NCBI RefSeq assembly: GCF_900100275.1
Contig: NZ_FNET01000006.1
Span: 124,001-188,000, forward strand
Length of the DNA stretch: 64,000 bases
Direction of reading: 5' to 3'
Origin: Lentzea albidocapillata subsp. violacea
GTDB lineage: Bacteria; Actinomycetota; Actinomycetes; Mycobacteriales; Pseudonocardiaceae
The notes beneath the pieces were generated by a model. The model was not told the origin of the DNA and made no database searches. It was given only the letters and a program-made list of their open reading frames with translations. Positions 37,781 to 47,663 of the stretch are shown piece after piece; position 1 is the first letter of the stretch; the number at the start of each line of letters is the position of its first letter. The translations under genes and the position numbers were made by a program.

Positions 37781-40074
37781 GCCTGAAGAAGCTCGTCTGC
37801 ACAGCCGCTGTCGCCGCGTTCGTGGTGATCACAGCGCCGGCCGCCGGCGCCCAGCAGGCGCAGCCGGACGAGATCGACGCGTTGCCGTTCATGCCCGCTC
37901 CCGCCACCCAGGTGTGGGCGACCAGATCGCTCTCCGCCCAGCCGGGCCAGGCGCAGCCGCAGTTCCTGCGACTCGACATCGACCAGCTCACCCCCCGGTT
38001 CGTCACGAGCGACTCCCCGGCGACCGTCAGGATCACCGGCAAGATCGTCAACATCGGCGACCGCAAGGTGTCCGACATCGTGCTGCGCCTGGAGCGCGGC
38101 GAGCCGCTCGACTCCGAGGACGACCTGGGCAAGGCGTTGCGGGAGCCGGCGGCGGCCGAGGCCGTGCAGCCCAAGTTCACCCCTGTCACCGGCGAGCTCG
38201 AAGCCGGCCAGCAGAAGGACTTCACGCTGGAGGTGCCGCTGCGCGGTACCGAGCCGACCTCGCTGCAGGTCGACCGGCCGGGCATCTACCCGATCCTCGC
38301 GAACGTCAACGGCAGGCCGGACTACGGCGGCCAGGCCCGTCTCGCGGCGCTGTCGACGCTGCTGCCCGTGCTGGGCGTGCCCGGTGGCGAGACCAAGGGC
38401 AAGCCGGGCGCGGGCTCGAAGCTGACGGTGCTGTGGCCGATCGCGGACCGCCCGAAGCTGGTCCGGCTCGGCGGCGAGGGCCAGTCGGAGCTGATCGACG
38501 ACGAGCTCGCGGCGTCGCTCTCGGTCAACGGCCGGCTGTACGGCCTGCTGCAGGCCTATGAGGAGGCGGTTCCGTCGATGAGCACGGCCATGTGCCTGGC
38601 CATCGACCCGGACCTGCTGCGCACCGTGCAGGCCATGAGCACCGGCTACCGGCTGCGTGGCGGCGCCGAGGGCAAGGGCAGGATCGAGGCGAAGCTGTGG
38701 CTCGACCGCCTCAAGCTCGCCGTCACGGGCCGTTGCGTCGTCGCGCTGCCGTACGCCGACGCCGACCTCGTGGCGCTGAACAGGGCGAAGCTCGCGACCA
38801 TGCGCACGCTCGCGGTGACGGACGGCCCCAAGCTCATCCAGGACGTCCTGTCCGTGCAGCCGCTGCCCGACCTGGTGTGGCCGGAGGACGGCGTGCTCGA
38901 CCAGTCGACGTTCGACGAGCTGGTCACCCCGCAGCCGGACAGGGGCTACCCCGGGGTGAAGTCGCTGCTGCTCGACCCGGCGGGCCTCGCCGACGCGCCG
39001 GGCACCGCGCCCGTCGTCATCGGCGGCAAGAACCCGGTGACCGCGGTGAAGATCGACTCGATGGTCTCGGACGCGCTGCAGGGCAGTGAGTCGCGGCCGC
39101 GCACGTTGTCCGGTGTGACCACGCCGGTCGAGAGCCAGCCGGTGTCCGTGCAGAACGCGCTGGCGGTGCTGGTGTTCCGCGCCGGCTGGCAGGGCGAGGG
39201 CCGCAACGTGCTGGTCGCGCCGCCACGTCGCTGGCACGCGCCGCTCTCGGAGATGACCGAGTTCCTCGCCACCGCGCAGAAGCTGGTGATCGGCGGCTAC
39301 GCGACCCAGACCGGGCTCGCCGAGCTCACCGGCGCCACGCCCGCGGTGACGAACGCCAAGGTCTCCTACCCGCCGGAGGCCGGTGCACGGGAGATCTCGG
39401 CGATCATCTCGGACTCCGTGACGAGCCAGAGCGTCGAGCTCAACGGCCTCGTCGCGGCCATGCAGCAGGAAGACAGCGCACACGCGGCACCCGCCGACCT
39501 GGCCGACCCGCTGTGGCTCGGGCTGCTGCGGGCGATGTCCGGCGCGTGGCGGGGCAACGAGCAGGGCGCCCGGTCCGCGGCCGAGGTCAGCCAGAGCGAG
39601 CTGGACGCGCTGACCGGCATGGTCGGCGTGACGCAGCCGAACAGCCCGATCCTGCTCGGCTCCGGCGACAGCCCGATCCCGGTCACGATCACGAACAAGC
39701 TCGACGTCCGCGTGACGGTCCGGATCAACCTCGCCGACACCCCCGGCATCCGCAAGCTCGACCTCGCCGACCAGGTGCTTCCCGCCCGCGGCGAGCGCGT
39801 CGTGCGGGTGCCCGTCGAGGTGCTGCGGTCCGGCCGGTTCCCGGTCAACGTCCGGCTGACCACTCCCGAGGGCGTCCCGCTCGGTGACACTGTCAAGCTG
39901 GAGGTGTCGTCGTCCGCCTACGGCACCATCACGGTGATCATCACCGTGATCGCCGGCATCGCGCTCGTCCTGCTTTCCGGGCGCCGGATCTACAAACGGG
40001 TCCGCGCCCGCAACGGTGAGAACGGCGGCGCACCGTCCATCGAGAACGTCACACCGGAGAAGTCGAGCGCGTGA
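37777..40074 (+). CDS. DUF6049 exported membrane-anchored protein
   Basis: A 765-residue protein matching the conserved protein encoded before murJ in mycobacteria (Rv3909 type, DUF6049). It has a signal peptide (about 1-25, [20 protein letters not shown]), a very long extracytoplasmic part, and one transmembrane helix near 710-735 ([20 protein letters not shown]) with a short basic cytosolic tail. The lumenal part ends in an Ig-like domain. Its conserved place between Nudix and murJ suggests a role in envelope assembly with MurJ, which is not proven. GTG start and stop both overlap neighbours (GTGA). Confidence 0.88.
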   Translation: MSLKKLVCTAAVAAFVVITAPAAGAQQAQPDEIDALPFMPAPATQVWATRSLSAQPGQAQPQFLRLDIDQLTPRFVTSDSPATVRITGKIVNIGDRKVSDIVLRLERGEPLDSEDDLGKALREPAAAEAVQPKFTPVTGELEAGQQKDFTLEVPLRGTEPTSLQVDRPGIYPILANVNGRPDYGGQARLAALSTLLPVLGVPGGETKGKPGAGSKLTVLWPIADRPKLVRLGGEGQSELIDDELAASLSVNGRLYGLLQAYEEAVPSMSTAMCLAIDPDLLRTVQAMSTGYRLRGGAEGKGRIEAKLWLDRLKLAVTGRCVVALPYADADLVALNRAKLATMRTLAVTDGPKLIQDVLSVQPLPDLVWPEDGVLDQSTFDELVTPQPDRGYPGVKSLLLDPAGLADAPGTAPVVIGGKNPVTAVKIDSMVSDALQGSESRPRTLSGVTTPVESQPVSVQNALAVLVFRAGWQGEGRNVLVAPPRRWHAPLSEMTEFLATAQKLVIGGYATQTGLAELTGATPAVTNAKVSYPPEAGAREISAIISDSVTSQSVELNGLVAAMQQEDSAHAAPADLADPLWLGLLRAMSGAWRGNEQGARSAAEVSQSELDALTGMVGVTQPNSPILLGSGDSPIPVTITNKLDVRVTVRINLADTPGIRKLDLADQVLPARGERVVRVPVEVLRSGRFPVNVRLTTPEGVPLGDTVKLEVSSSAYGTITVIITVIAGIALVLLSGRRIYKRVRARNGENGGAPSIENVTPEKSSA

Positions 40075-41711
40075 GCGAGACAGCCACGACCACCCAGCCA
40101 GGCCAGTCCATGCAGGAGCCGTCGGTAGCCAGGGCCAGCGGCTCGATGGCGATCGCGACGATCGTCAGCCGCGTCACCGGCCTGCTGTCGAAGGTGTTGC
40201 TGGTCGCCGTACTCGGAGCCGGCTGGCTCAGCGACTCCTACCAGGCGGCCTCGACGCTGCCGACGATGATCAACGAGCTGCTTCTCGGCGGCATTCTGAC
40301 CAGCGTGGCGATCCCGCTGCTGGTCCGCGCCGAGAAGGAGGACGGTGACGGCGGCGAGTCGTACGCCCAGTGGCTGATCAGCATGGGCACGGCGATCCTG
40401 GGCGTCGGCACGATCATCGCGGTGGCGTGCGCGCCGCTGCTGACGGACCTGTTCATCGCCGACGGCGGCGACGCGAAGCCCGAGGTCGTCACCGCGTTCG
40501 CGTACCTGATCCTGCCCGGCATCGTGTTCTACGGCCTGACCGCGCTGATCAGCGCGGTGCTGAACGCGCGGCACGTGTTCGGCCTGCCCACCTGGGCACC
40601 GGTGCTGAACAACGTCGTCGTCATCGGCGTGCTCGTCATCTACGCGCTTCTGCCCGGCGACCTCACGATCAACCCCGTGCGGATGACCGACACGCACCTG
40701 CTGATCCTCGGCCTCGGCACGGCGCTCGGCGTGGCCGTGCAGGCGTCCGTGCTGATCCCGGCGTTGCGCAAGACCGGTTTCCGGTTCAAGTGGCGGTTCG
40801 GCTGGGACTCGCGGCTGTCCGAGTTCGGCGGTCTCGCGTTCTGGGTGCTGCTCTACGTCGCGCTCGGTTTCGCCAGCATGACCGTGCTGACGAACGCCGC
40901 GACCGAGGCCGGTGGAGCGCTCACCGCGTTCAACTTCCAGTGGCTCATCGCCCAGGTTCCCTACGGCGTACTCGGCGTTTCGCTGCTCACCGCGCTGATG
41001 CCGAGGATGAGCCGGGCGGCCGCGCACGGCGACAACGAACAGATCGTCCGTGACCTGCTGTTCGGCAACCGGATGTCGACGATCCTGCTGATGCCGTTCA
41101 GCGCCCTGATGACCGTTTCAGGCGTCGCGATCGGTCTCGCCGCCTTCGGGTTCGGCAGGTCGGGTGTCGATGGCGGCACCGGCATCGGAATCGCGCTCGC
41201 CATGTCGGCGTTCGGCCTCGTCCCGTACGCGATCACGCTGCTTCAGCTACGCGTCTTCTACGCGATGAAGGACGCTCGTACGCCGACCTTGATCCAGGCG
41301 CTGATCGTGGCGGTACGGATCGGGTTGATCTACTTCTTCGTCGCCGTGGCCGAGCCGGAGCAGCTCGGTGTCGGCGTGTCGATCGCCATGTCGCTGAGCT
41401 TCGTCTTCGGCGCTGTCGTCGGTCAGGTGTGGCTGCGGATCCGGCTCGGCCGTCTGCGCACCGGCTTCACCGTCTGGACCGTCTGCCTCACGGTGGTGGC
41501 GTCCTCGCTGGCATTCGCGGTGGCCAAGGGCGCGAACTCGCTGGTCCTGGGCGCGATCGGGTTCTCGAACCCGGTCGTAGCCGCTTGGGCCGAGGTCATT
41601 CTGGTGACGGCGATCGGCCTGCCGCTCGCGTTCGGCCTTTTGGCGGCATTCCGGGTACCCGAGATGAAGCCGGCGATCGCCAAGATCAACCGTTTGGTGC
41701 GGCGAAGGTGA
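40071..41711 (+). CDS. murJ: Lipid II flippase MurJ (MviN)
   Basis: A 546-residue polytopic membrane protein of the MOP exporter superfamily, about 14 helices, that flips the peptidoglycan precursor lipid II. Family segments are visible: ATIVSRVTGLLSKVLLVAVLG near residue 25, INELLLGGILTSVAIPLL, and the Arg-rich ALMPRMSRAAAHGDNE around 310. In mycobacteria MviN carries a C-terminal pseudokinase and extracellular domain; here the protein ends after the last helix, and those domains are encoded by the next, separate gene. GTG start overlaps the previous stop. Confidence 0.95.
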   Translation: MSETATTTQPGQSMQEPSVARASGSMAIATIVSRVTGLLSKVLLVAVLGAGWLSDSYQAASTLPTMINELLLGGILTSVAIPLLVRAEKEDGDGGESYAQWLISMGTAILGVGTIIAVACAPLLTDLFIADGGDAKPEVVTAFAYLILPGIVFYGLTALISAVLNARHVFGLPTWAPVLNNVVVIGVLVIYALLPGDLTINPVRMTDTHLLILGLGTALGVAVQASVLIPALRKTGFRFKWRFGWDSRLSEFGGLAFWVLLYVALGFASMTVLTNAATEAGGALTAFNFQWLIAQVPYGVLGVSLLTALMPRMSRAAAHGDNEQIVRDLLFGNRMSTILLMPFSALMTVSGVAIGLAAFGFGRSGVDGGTGIGIALAMSAFGLVPYAITLLQLRVFYAMKDARTPTLIQALIVAVRIGLIYFFVAVAEPEQLGVGVSIAMSLSFVFGAVVGQVWLRIRLGRLRTGFTVWTVCLTVVASSLAFAVAKGANSLVLGAIGFSNPVVAAWAEVILVTAIGLPLAFGLLAAFRVPEMKPAIAKINRLVRRR

Positions 41712-41735
41712 CTCCAGTCCGTAAGCGCCGTCCCG

Positions 41736-41741
41736 TACCCT
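41736..41741 (+). promoter_or_regulatory. -10 element TACCCT of the pseudokinase gene
   Basis: TACCCT is seven bases before the GTG at 41749, indicating an own leaderless promoter between murJ and this gene. Confidence 0.5.
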
Positions 41742-41748
41742 CGTGTCC

Positions 41749-43266
41749 GTGAGTAGCGGAGTTCACGCCGCCCTGAATCCCGGGGGCGTCATCGGCAACG
41801 GCCGCTACCGGCTGCTCGCGAGGTCCGGAGCGGACGCGCGGTCCAATGCGGAACTGTGGCGCGCGCGAGACGGGCAGCTCAACCGGGACGTGGCGCTGAC
41901 GGTGCTGCTGGGCGATCTCGCGGACAACGACGCAGCCGCCCGTGCCCGCCGAACGGTCGAACGGGCGATGCACGCGGCGTCGTTCACGCACCCCGGTGTG
42001 TCCAGGGTGATCGACGTGCTCACGCCCGGCACCGGCATCCGCCCCGACGAGGGCATCCTCGGCATCGTCATCGCCGAGTGGACCCAGGGCACCGACCTGA
42101 TGGACCTCATCGCGGAGGGCCCGCTGCCCGCGGGCGCCGCGACCCGCCTGCTCGAACCGCTGGGCGCCGCCATCGAGGGCGCGCACCACGCCGGTCTCGT
42201 GCTGGGCGCCGACCACCCGCAGCGCATCCGCGTCACCTCGGACGGCCGCCTGCGCCTCGCGTTCCCCGGCCCGCGGCCGGACGCGATCGCGCGCGACGAC
42301 GTCAAGGGCCTCGGCGCGATCCTGTACCTGCTGCTCACCGGCCGTTGGGCGTTGCCTGGCGGTCCTCAGGGCGTGCCGGTCGCACCGACCGGGCCGGACG
42401 GGTCCGTGGTCGCCCCGAGCGCGTTGCACCCGTACCTGCCGCACGACCTGTCGTCCGTCGCGGTGCGGTCACTCGAAGACACCTCGGTGGGCGGCATCCG
42501 CACGTCCGCGGCGATCCTGCAGGTCCTCGACCAGATCGCGGCCGAGGAAGCCCAGACCTCGCTCATCCCGGCCGTGGCGGCGTCACGCGATGACGACGAC
42601 CAGGTCGTGTGGACGACCCAGCGCCCACGGCAGGACAAGCAGCAGAAGAAGAAGCTGTGGATCAGCGTCGGGGTGCTCGCCGTGGCCACGCTGACCGTGA
42701 TCGTGTGGCTGAGCGTGCAGATCGTCGGGTTCTTCAGCGACGAGCCGACCAAGGGCGGCGGCCCGACCGTGGTGATCAACCAGCCGGGGTCGAACGGCCA
42801 GAGCGCGCCTCCGCCCGCCCCCGCCGGACCGGTGCAGCCGGCGGCCATCGGCGTCTACGACGTGACGAACCAGCCCGACAACCCCAACCAGGCGAGCCGG
42901 GCGGCCGACAACAACGCGGGCACGTTCTGGCGGACCGACAACTACTTCCAGCCGTTCCCGACACTGAAGCCGGGCATCGGGTTGATGGCCTCGTTCGCGG
43001 AGCCGGTGAAGCTGGCCTCGGTCACCATCACCTCGCCCAGCAAGGGCACGCACGTCGAGATCAGGTCCGCGTCGGCGCTCGACGCGCCACTCGAGGAGAC
43101 CAAGGTCATCGGGGTCGCCGACCTGTCCGACGGGCAGACGCAGATCCAGTTGAACGAGCACGAGCCGACCGGTCACGTCCTGATCTGGATCACGCAGCTC
43201 ACGAGCTCCGGCGGCGGCAAGAACCAGTCCGAAGTCCGCGAGATCCTCTACACCCGCGCGCAGTAG
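41749..43266 (+). CDS. Membrane pseudokinase with extracytoplasmic domain (MviN C-terminal type)
   Basis: A 505-residue protein: a kinase-like cytosolic domain (about 10-280), one transmembrane helix (near 304-325, LWISVGVLAVATLTVIVWLSV), a Pro-rich linker, and a discoidin/galactose-binding-like domain. The kinase fold lacks the catalytic Lys (VALTVL where VAVKVL is expected), HRD and DFG, so it should not phosphorylate. It equals the C-terminal part of mycobacterial MviN, which binds the FHA protein FhaA when phosphorylated by PknB. Here it has its own promoter. It probably scaffolds regulation of lipid II export. Confidence 0.85.
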   Translation: MSSGVHAALNPGGVIGNGRYRLLARSGADARSNAELWRARDGQLNRDVALTVLLGDLADNDAAARARRTVERAMHAASFTHPGVSRVIDVLTPGTGIRPDEGILGIVIAEWTQGTDLMDLIAEGPLPAGAATRLLEPLGAAIEGAHHAGLVLGADHPQRIRVTSDGRLRLAFPGPRPDAIARDDVKGLGAILYLLLTGRWALPGGPQGVPVAPTGPDGSVVAPSALHPYLPHDLSSVAVRSLEDTSVGGIRTSAAILQVLDQIAAEEAQTSLIPAVAASRDDDDQVVWTTQRPRQDKQQKKKLWISVGVLAVATLTVIVWLSVQIVGFFSDEPTKGGGPTVVINQPGSNGQSAPPPAPAGPVQPAAIGVYDVTNQPDNPNQASRAADNNAGTFWRTDNYFQPFPTLKPGIGLMASFAEPVKLASVTITSPSKGTHVEIRSASALDAPLEETKVIGVADLSDGQTQIQLNEHEPTGHVLIWITQLTSSGGGKNQSEVREILYTRAQ

Positions 43267-43465
43267 AACCCCAGGTAGAAGGGCCGCCGCACTCTGGGTA
43301 GCCCTGTCCGGGTGTCGCGAGGTCGTGTCGGTCGTCCGGTCAACCGCTCGTGCCGAAATCGGCGAAGCCCATTTCGGTGCGAGCGATTCGGCCGGACGGC
43401 CGACTTCTCGACGACCTCGCCGCCGTCTCCGGAGGAGCGGCCGAAGACACTGTGATCACCCTCGC

Positions 43466-43471
43466 TATCCT
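43466..43471 (+). promoter_or_regulatory. -10 element TATCCT of sigM, leaderless start
   Basis: TATCCT stands six bases before the GTG at 43478. About 35 bases upstream the region is free of genes, so a SigM-type -35 may also act here. Confidence 0.5.
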
Positions 43472-43477
43472 CGGCCC

Positions 43478-44095
43478 GTGACCGCCGCAGCCAGCTCGGA
43501 CGCCGATCTCATCTCGGCCCACGCCGCAGGTGACCCCTACGCGTTCTCGGAGCTGGTCAAACGGCACCGCGACCGGATGTGGGCGGTGGCGTTGCGCACG
43601 CTGCGTGACCCGGAAGAGGCCGCGGACGCGCTGCAGGAGGCGTTCATCTCGGCATTCCGGGCGGCGTCGTCGTTCCGCGCGGAGTCACAGGTCACCACCT
43701 GGCTTCACCGGATCGTGGTGAACGCGTGTCTCGACCGGATGAGACGCCGACAAACAAGACCGACAGTACCGTTGCCCGAGGCCGGTCCGGGCGAGCCCGT
43801 CGCTCCCCGTGACGCGATGAGCGACCGCGAGACCAGCCTGATGGTGCAGCAGGCGTTGATGGAGCTGCCGGAGGAGCAGCGGGCGCCCATCGTGCTCGTC
43901 GACATCGAGGGGTATTCGGTCGCCGAAACGGCGCAGCTCCTGGGCATCGCGGAGGGCACGGTCAAGAGCCGGTGTGCGCGGGGTCGCGCCAAGCTGGCCA
44001 AAGTTCTCGGGCACCTCAGGAACCGAATCGCAGATGCGAACGTCCCAGCTGACGGTGTGAATGTGCAAGAGCAACGTCAGTGGGAGGGCCGATGA
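43478..44095 (+). CDS. sigM: ECF sigma factor SigM
   Basis: A 205-residue ECF sigma factor. Region 2 (about 15-85) contains FSELVKRHRDRMWAVALRTLRDPEEAADALQEAFISAF; region 4 (about 130-185) contains MELPEEQRAPIVLVDIEGYSVAETAQLLGIAEGTVKSRCARGR. Position between murJ/pseudokinase and trxB is the same as sigM in mycobacteria and Streptomyces, where it responds to envelope or redox stress. GTG start is supported by the leaderless pattern. The stop overlaps the anti-sigma start (ATGA). Confidence 0.92.
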   Translation: MTAAASSDADLISAHAAGDPYAFSELVKRHRDRMWAVALRTLRDPEEAADALQEAFISAFRAASSFRAESQVTTWLHRIVVNACLDRMRRRQTRPTVPLPEAGPGEPVAPRDAMSDRETSLMVQQALMELPEEQRAPIVLVDIEGYSVAETAQLLGIAEGTVKSRCARGRAKLAKVLGHLRNRIADANVPADGVNVQEQRQWEGR

Positions 44096-44829
44096 CCGGC
44101 ATGGAGCGCGTGCCGATGGGTCCGCCGTGGTCTGTTGACCTCATCGCGGACCTGCACGCGGGCGTGCTGCCCCCTGAGGTCGCCGCACAGCTGCGTCCGA
44201 GGGTCGAGGCGGACGCTGAGGCCAGCGAGGTCCTGCGGGCGCTCGACGCCACGCTGGAGGACCTGCACTCGCTGCCGCCCGTCCCGATGCCCGACCACGT
44301 GGCCGCGCGGATCGACGCCGCACTGGCCGCGGAGGCCCGTCCCGGAATAGCGCCGGTCGTGTCGCTGAGCGACGCCCGCAGGCGCCGCAACCGCCGGCTC
44401 GGCATGGGTGGCGGCGTGCTGGTCGCCGCCGCGGCCGCGTTCGGCATCGTGCTGGCCGTGTCACCGGGTGCGCAGCAGCCGCCCGCGAACGACGCCGCGC
44501 CCGCGCCGACCAGCAAGCAGAGTGAGGCGCCTCCGCTCGCGCTCAAGCGCGACGAACTGGGCTCCGCGGTCGGTGAGGTGCTTGGAGCGCAGAACTATGG
44601 CCCGCTGGAGACCCCCGACCGGTTGACCGGCTGTCTGAAGGGCGGCGGCATCACCAGCTCGGGCACCCCGCTCGGCATCAGCCCGATCGACCTGGAGGGC
44701 AGGTCCGCGGTGATGGCGATCCTGCCCGCCGGACTGGGCAAGTACCGGCTGGTCGTGCTGGACCCGGCGACCTGCGGGCCGGACAGGCAAGAGGGCGTTC
44801 TCGCGGACACGACCGTGGGCCAGAGGTAG
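44092..44829 (+). CDS. Membrane anti-sigma factor of SigM (RsmA-like)
   Basis: A 245-residue protein, N-terminal 95 residues cytosolic with helices typical for sigma binding, a transmembrane helix at about 105-125 (LGMGGGVLVAAAAAFGIVLAV), and an extracytoplasmic domain of about 120 residues. It lacks the zinc-binding HxxxCxxC motif of ZAS anti-sigma factors. Its position directly after sigM with ATGA overlap and a good GGGAGGG site makes it the cognate anti-sigma factor. Mycobacterial RsmA has the same position. Confidence 0.82.
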   Translation: MTGMERVPMGPPWSVDLIADLHAGVLPPEVAAQLRPRVEADAEASEVLRALDATLEDLHSLPPVPMPDHVAARIDAALAAEARPGIAPVVSLSDARRRRNRRLGMGGGVLVAAAAAFGIVLAVSPGAQQPPANDAAPAPTSKQSEAPPLALKRDELGSAVGEVLGAQNYGPLETPDRLTGCLKGGGITSSGTPLGISPIDLEGRSAVMAILPAGLGKYRLVVLDPATCGPDRQEGVLADTTVGQR

Positions 44830-44907
44830 TCGCTCAAGTCACGGAATTAGCTGCACCTACGATCCGTTGAGCCAGTCAGACGACGAGATCGAGGAGTTGC
44901 TGGGGCC

Positions 44908-45888
44908 GTGAGCGTACGCAACGTGATCATCATCGGGTCGGGGCCCGCGGGCTACACCGCGGCGGTCTATGCCGCCCGTGCTCAGCTGGAACCCCTGGTC
45001 TTCGAGGGTTCGCAGTACGGCGGCGCCCTGATGACGACCACCGAGGTGGAGAACTATCCCGGCTTCCGCGACGGCATCATGGGCCCCGAGCTCATGGAGC
45101 AGATGCGCGAGCAGGCCACCCGCTTCGGTGCCGAGCTGCGCGCCGAGGACGTCGAGTCGGTCGAGCTGACCGGGGAGATCAAGAAGGTCGTCGCGAACGG
45201 CGTCGAGTACCAGGCCAAGGCCGTCATCCTCGCGATGGGTGCCGCGGCCCGTTACCTGAACATCCCCGGTGAGCAGGAGCTGCTCGGCCGCGGTGTGTCC
45301 GCCTGTGCGACGTGCGACGGATTCTTCTTCCGCGACCACGACATCGCGGTGGTCGGCGGCGGCGACACGGCGATGGAGGAGGCGACGTTCCTCACCCGCT
45401 TCGCCAAGTCCGTGACGGTCATCCACCGCCGCGAGGAGTTCCGTGCCTCGAAGGTCATGTTGGAGCGCGCCCGCGCCAACGAAAAGATCAGGTGGCAGCT
45501 GAACACGCAGGTCACCGACGTGCTGGGTGACGGCACCGTGTCGTCGATCAAGGTGAAGGACACCAGGACCGGCGCCGAGTCCGAGCTGCCCGTCACCGGT
45601 TTCTTCCTCGCGATCGGCCACGACCCGCGCTCGGCGCTGGTCAAGGGCCAGGTCGACCTCGACGCGGAGGGCTACGTCCTGACCAAGGGCAGCTCCACGT
45701 ACACGAACCTGGACGGCGTGTTCGCCGCCGGTGACCTGGTCGACCACGAATACCGTCAGGCGATCACCGCCGCCGGCTCCGGGTGCAGCGCCGCGATCGA
45801 CGCGGAGCGGTGGCTCGCCGAGCACGGCACCGAGCAGGCCGAGATGGCCGCCGAGGCCGTCGGTGGCGGCTACGGCAAGAGCAACTGA
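44908..45888 (+). CDS. trxB: Thioredoxin reductase
   Basis: A 326-residue FAD flavoprotein that reduces thioredoxin with NADPH. The FAD motif [16 protein letters not shown] is near residue 10, the redox-active CATC is near 133-136 ([11 protein letters not shown]), the NADPH motif [14 protein letters not shown] near 150, and the C-terminal FAD site [23 protein letters not shown] near 270. Length and order are normal. GTG start. It lies directly upstream of trxA with 34 bases between, in the usual sigM-trxB-trxA cluster, so envelope or disulfide stress may induce it. Confidence 0.97.
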   Translation: MSVRNVIIIGSGPAGYTAAVYAARAQLEPLVFEGSQYGGALMTTTEVENYPGFRDGIMGPELMEQMREQATRFGAELRAEDVESVELTGEIKKVVANGVEYQAKAVILAMGAAARYLNIPGEQELLGRGVSACATCDGFFFRDHDIAVVGGGDTAMEEATFLTRFAKSVTVIHRREEFRASKVMLERARANEKIRWQLNTQVTDVLGDGTVSSIKVKDTRTGAESELPVTGFFLAIGHDPRSALVKGQVDLDAEGYVLTKGSSTYTNLDGVFAAGDLVDHEYRQAITAAGSGCSAAIDAERWLAEHGTEQAEMAAEAVGGGYGKSN

Positions 45889-45922
45889 AGTTCCTTCTGC
45901 GAGTCTTTTTAGGGAGATCAAC

Positions 45923-46252
45923 ATGGCAGGCGCCACCGTCACGGTGACCGACAAGTCGTTCGCGGACGACGTGCTGACCAGCGAGAAGCCCGTACTGGTC
46001 GACTTCTGGGCGACCTGGTGCGGCCCGTGCAAGATGGTTGCGCCGGTGCTGGAGGAGATCGCGGCCGAGCACGGCGAGAAGATCACCATCGCCAAGGTGG
46101 ACATCGACGCCAACCCGTCGATCGCCCGCGACTACCAGATCATGTCCGTCCCGACGCTGATCCTGTTCCAGGGCGGCCGTCCGGTGAAGCAGATCGTCGG
46201 CGCGAAGCCGAAGGCCGCGCTGCTGAAGGACCTGCAGGACGTCCTGGCCTGA
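45923..46252 (+). CDS. trxA: Thioredoxin
   Basis: A 109-residue thioredoxin with the active site WCGPC at residues about 32-36 and the cis-Pro segment MSVPTLILF near 75. It is the electron carrier reduced by the adjacent TrxB. ATG with AGGGAG seven bases upstream. The gene is followed by two stacked hairpins. Confidence 0.97.
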   Translation: MAGATVTVTDKSFADDVLTSEKPVLVDFWATWCGPCKMVAPVLEEIAAEHGEKITIAKVDIDANPSIARDYQIMSVPTLILFQGGRPVKQIVGAKPKAALLKDLQDVLA

Positions 46253-46260
46253 GCCAGAAA

Positions 46261-46289
46261 GTTGCTCAGGACGAGAAGTCCTTTGCAAC
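46261..46289 (+). repeat. First hairpin downstream of trxA
   Basis: GTTGC/GCAAC and AGGAC/GTCCT form a stem interrupted by a symmetric TC/TT internal loop, with a GAGAA loop. It starts nine bases after the trxA stop and may protect the mRNA 3' end. Confidence 0.45.
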
Positions 46290-46293
46290 GCGC

Positions 46294-46336
46294 AACGTGA
46301 CCCACCCGTCTATCGATAAGACGGGTGGGTCACGTT
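46294..46336 (+). terminator. Strong terminator after trxA
   Basis: AACGTGACCCACCCGTCT (46294-46311) pairs perfectly over 18 bases with 46319-46336, with a 7-base loop, and is followed by CGTTTTG. It closes the trxB-trxA unit and separates it from cwlM. Confidence 0.8.
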
Positions 46337-46471
46337 CGTTTTGTTGCCGGGAACGTGATCTCGGTACGACTGTGAGTAGCCCTGCATCGATCACTGAGCG
46401 CAGCAGGGCACAATGAGGACTTCCCAACTGACGCGCCGACCAGGTTCGGCGCCCTAGTCGAGCGAGGGTGC

Positions 46472-47611
46472 ATGCAGCTGCTCCGCCGCGGGGACGTCGG
46501 AAGTGATGTTGCCGAGATCCGGTCGACCCTGACCAGGCTCGGACTGCTTCCGCCGGCCGACCCACAGGCGCCGCCGATGTTCGACCAGCAGGTCGAACAC
46601 GCAGTGCGCGCGTTCCAGCAGCAGCGGGGGCTGATCATCGATGGCATCGTGGGCCCGGCGACCTACCGTTCGCTGCGTGACGCGACGTTCCGGTTGGGGG
46701 ACCGGCCGCTCGCGTTCCTGATGTCGCAGCCGACGACCGGTGACGACGTGCTGGCTCTGCAGGAACGCATGCTGGAGCTCGGTTACGACGCCGGTCGCGC
46801 CAACGGCGTGTTCGGCCAGCAGACCGAGCAGGCGCTGAAGAACTTCCAGCGCGACTACGGACTGATCGTGGACGGCATGTGCGGTCCGGACACCGTGCGC
46901 GCGTTGCGTCAGCTTCAGCCGAAGGTCCGCGGCGGCCGTCCGCAGCTGCTGCGCGAGCAGGAACAGCTTCGCGGCGCCGGTTCACGCCTGTCCGGCAAGC
47001 GCATCGTCATCGACCCCGGCCACGGTGGCGAGGACCGCGGTGTGGTCGTGGACGGTCTGTCCGAGGCCGACCTGATGCTGGACCTGGCCCGTCGCCTCGA
47101 AGGCAAGATGGCGGCCACCGGCATGGAGGCGCTGCTCACGCGAGGGCCGGACAACTGCCCGGACGAGAACGAGCGCGCCCGGTTCGCGAACGAGGCCGGC
47201 GCCGACCTGATCCTGTCCCTGCACAGCGACGGCAACTCGTCGCCGAACGCGCAGGGCGTGGCGACGTTCCACTACGGCACCGGCAACGGCGCGTCGTCGA
47301 CCGTCGGTGAGGCGCTGGCCGGGTTCATCCAGCGCGAGGTCACCGCCCGCACGACGATGTCGAACTGCGGTTCGCACCCGAAGACGTGGGAACTGCTGCG
47401 GCTCACCCGCTGCACGGCCGTCCGCGTCGAGGTGGGCTACCTGACGAACGCGGAAGACCGCGCACGGCTGTCGACCCCAGGGTTCCGCGACATCGTGGCC
47501 GAGGGCATCCTCGTGGCCGTGAAGCGTCTGTACCTGCTCGGCAAGGACGACCAGCCGACGGGCACGTTCACGTTCAACGACCTGCTGCGCTACGAGATGG
47601 CCAAGGGCTGA
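46472..47611 (+). CDS. cwlM: CwlM-like protein: N-acetylmuramoyl-L-alanine amidase fold with PG-binding repeats
   Basis: A 379-residue protein with two peptidoglycan-binding repeats (about 5-70 and 80-150, FQQQRGLIIDGIVGPATYRSL and FQRDYGLIVDGMCGPDTVRAL) and an Amidase_3 domain from about 175. In mycobacteria CwlM is cytoplasmic and stimulates MurA when phosphorylated by PknB. Here the metal ligands look intact: His in DPGHGG, Glu in LSEADL, His in SLHSD, and catalytic Glu in VEVGYLTN. The Thr-rich tail PTGTFTF, the PknB target region in mycobacteria, is kept. No signal peptide is seen. Confidence 0.92.
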   Translation: MQLLRRGDVGSDVAEIRSTLTRLGLLPPADPQAPPMFDQQVEHAVRAFQQQRGLIIDGIVGPATYRSLRDATFRLGDRPLAFLMSQPTTGDDVLALQERMLELGYDAGRANGVFGQQTEQALKNFQRDYGLIVDGMCGPDTVRALRQLQPKVRGGRPQLLREQEQLRGAGSRLSGKRIVIDPGHGGEDRGVVVDGLSEADLMLDLARRLEGKMAATGMEALLTRGPDNCPDENERARFANEAGADLILSLHSDGNSSPNAQGVATFHYGTGNGASSTVGEALAGFIQREVTARTTMSNCGSHPKTWELLRLTRCTAVRVEVGYLTNAEDRARLSTPGFRDIVAEGILVAVKRLYLLGKDDQPTGTFTFNDLLRYEMAKG

Positions 47612-47621
47612 CGCTCTGACG

Positions 47622-47657
47622 AAAAGACCCCCTCCGCTTCGGCGAAGGGGGTCTTTC
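47622..47657. terminator. Bidirectional terminator between cwlM and the GNAT gene
   Basis: AAAGACCCCC (47623-47632) pairs with GGGGGTCTTT (47647-47656); A and T runs on both sides allow termination in both directions. Confidence 0.8.
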
Positions 47658-47663
47658 GCTGTC

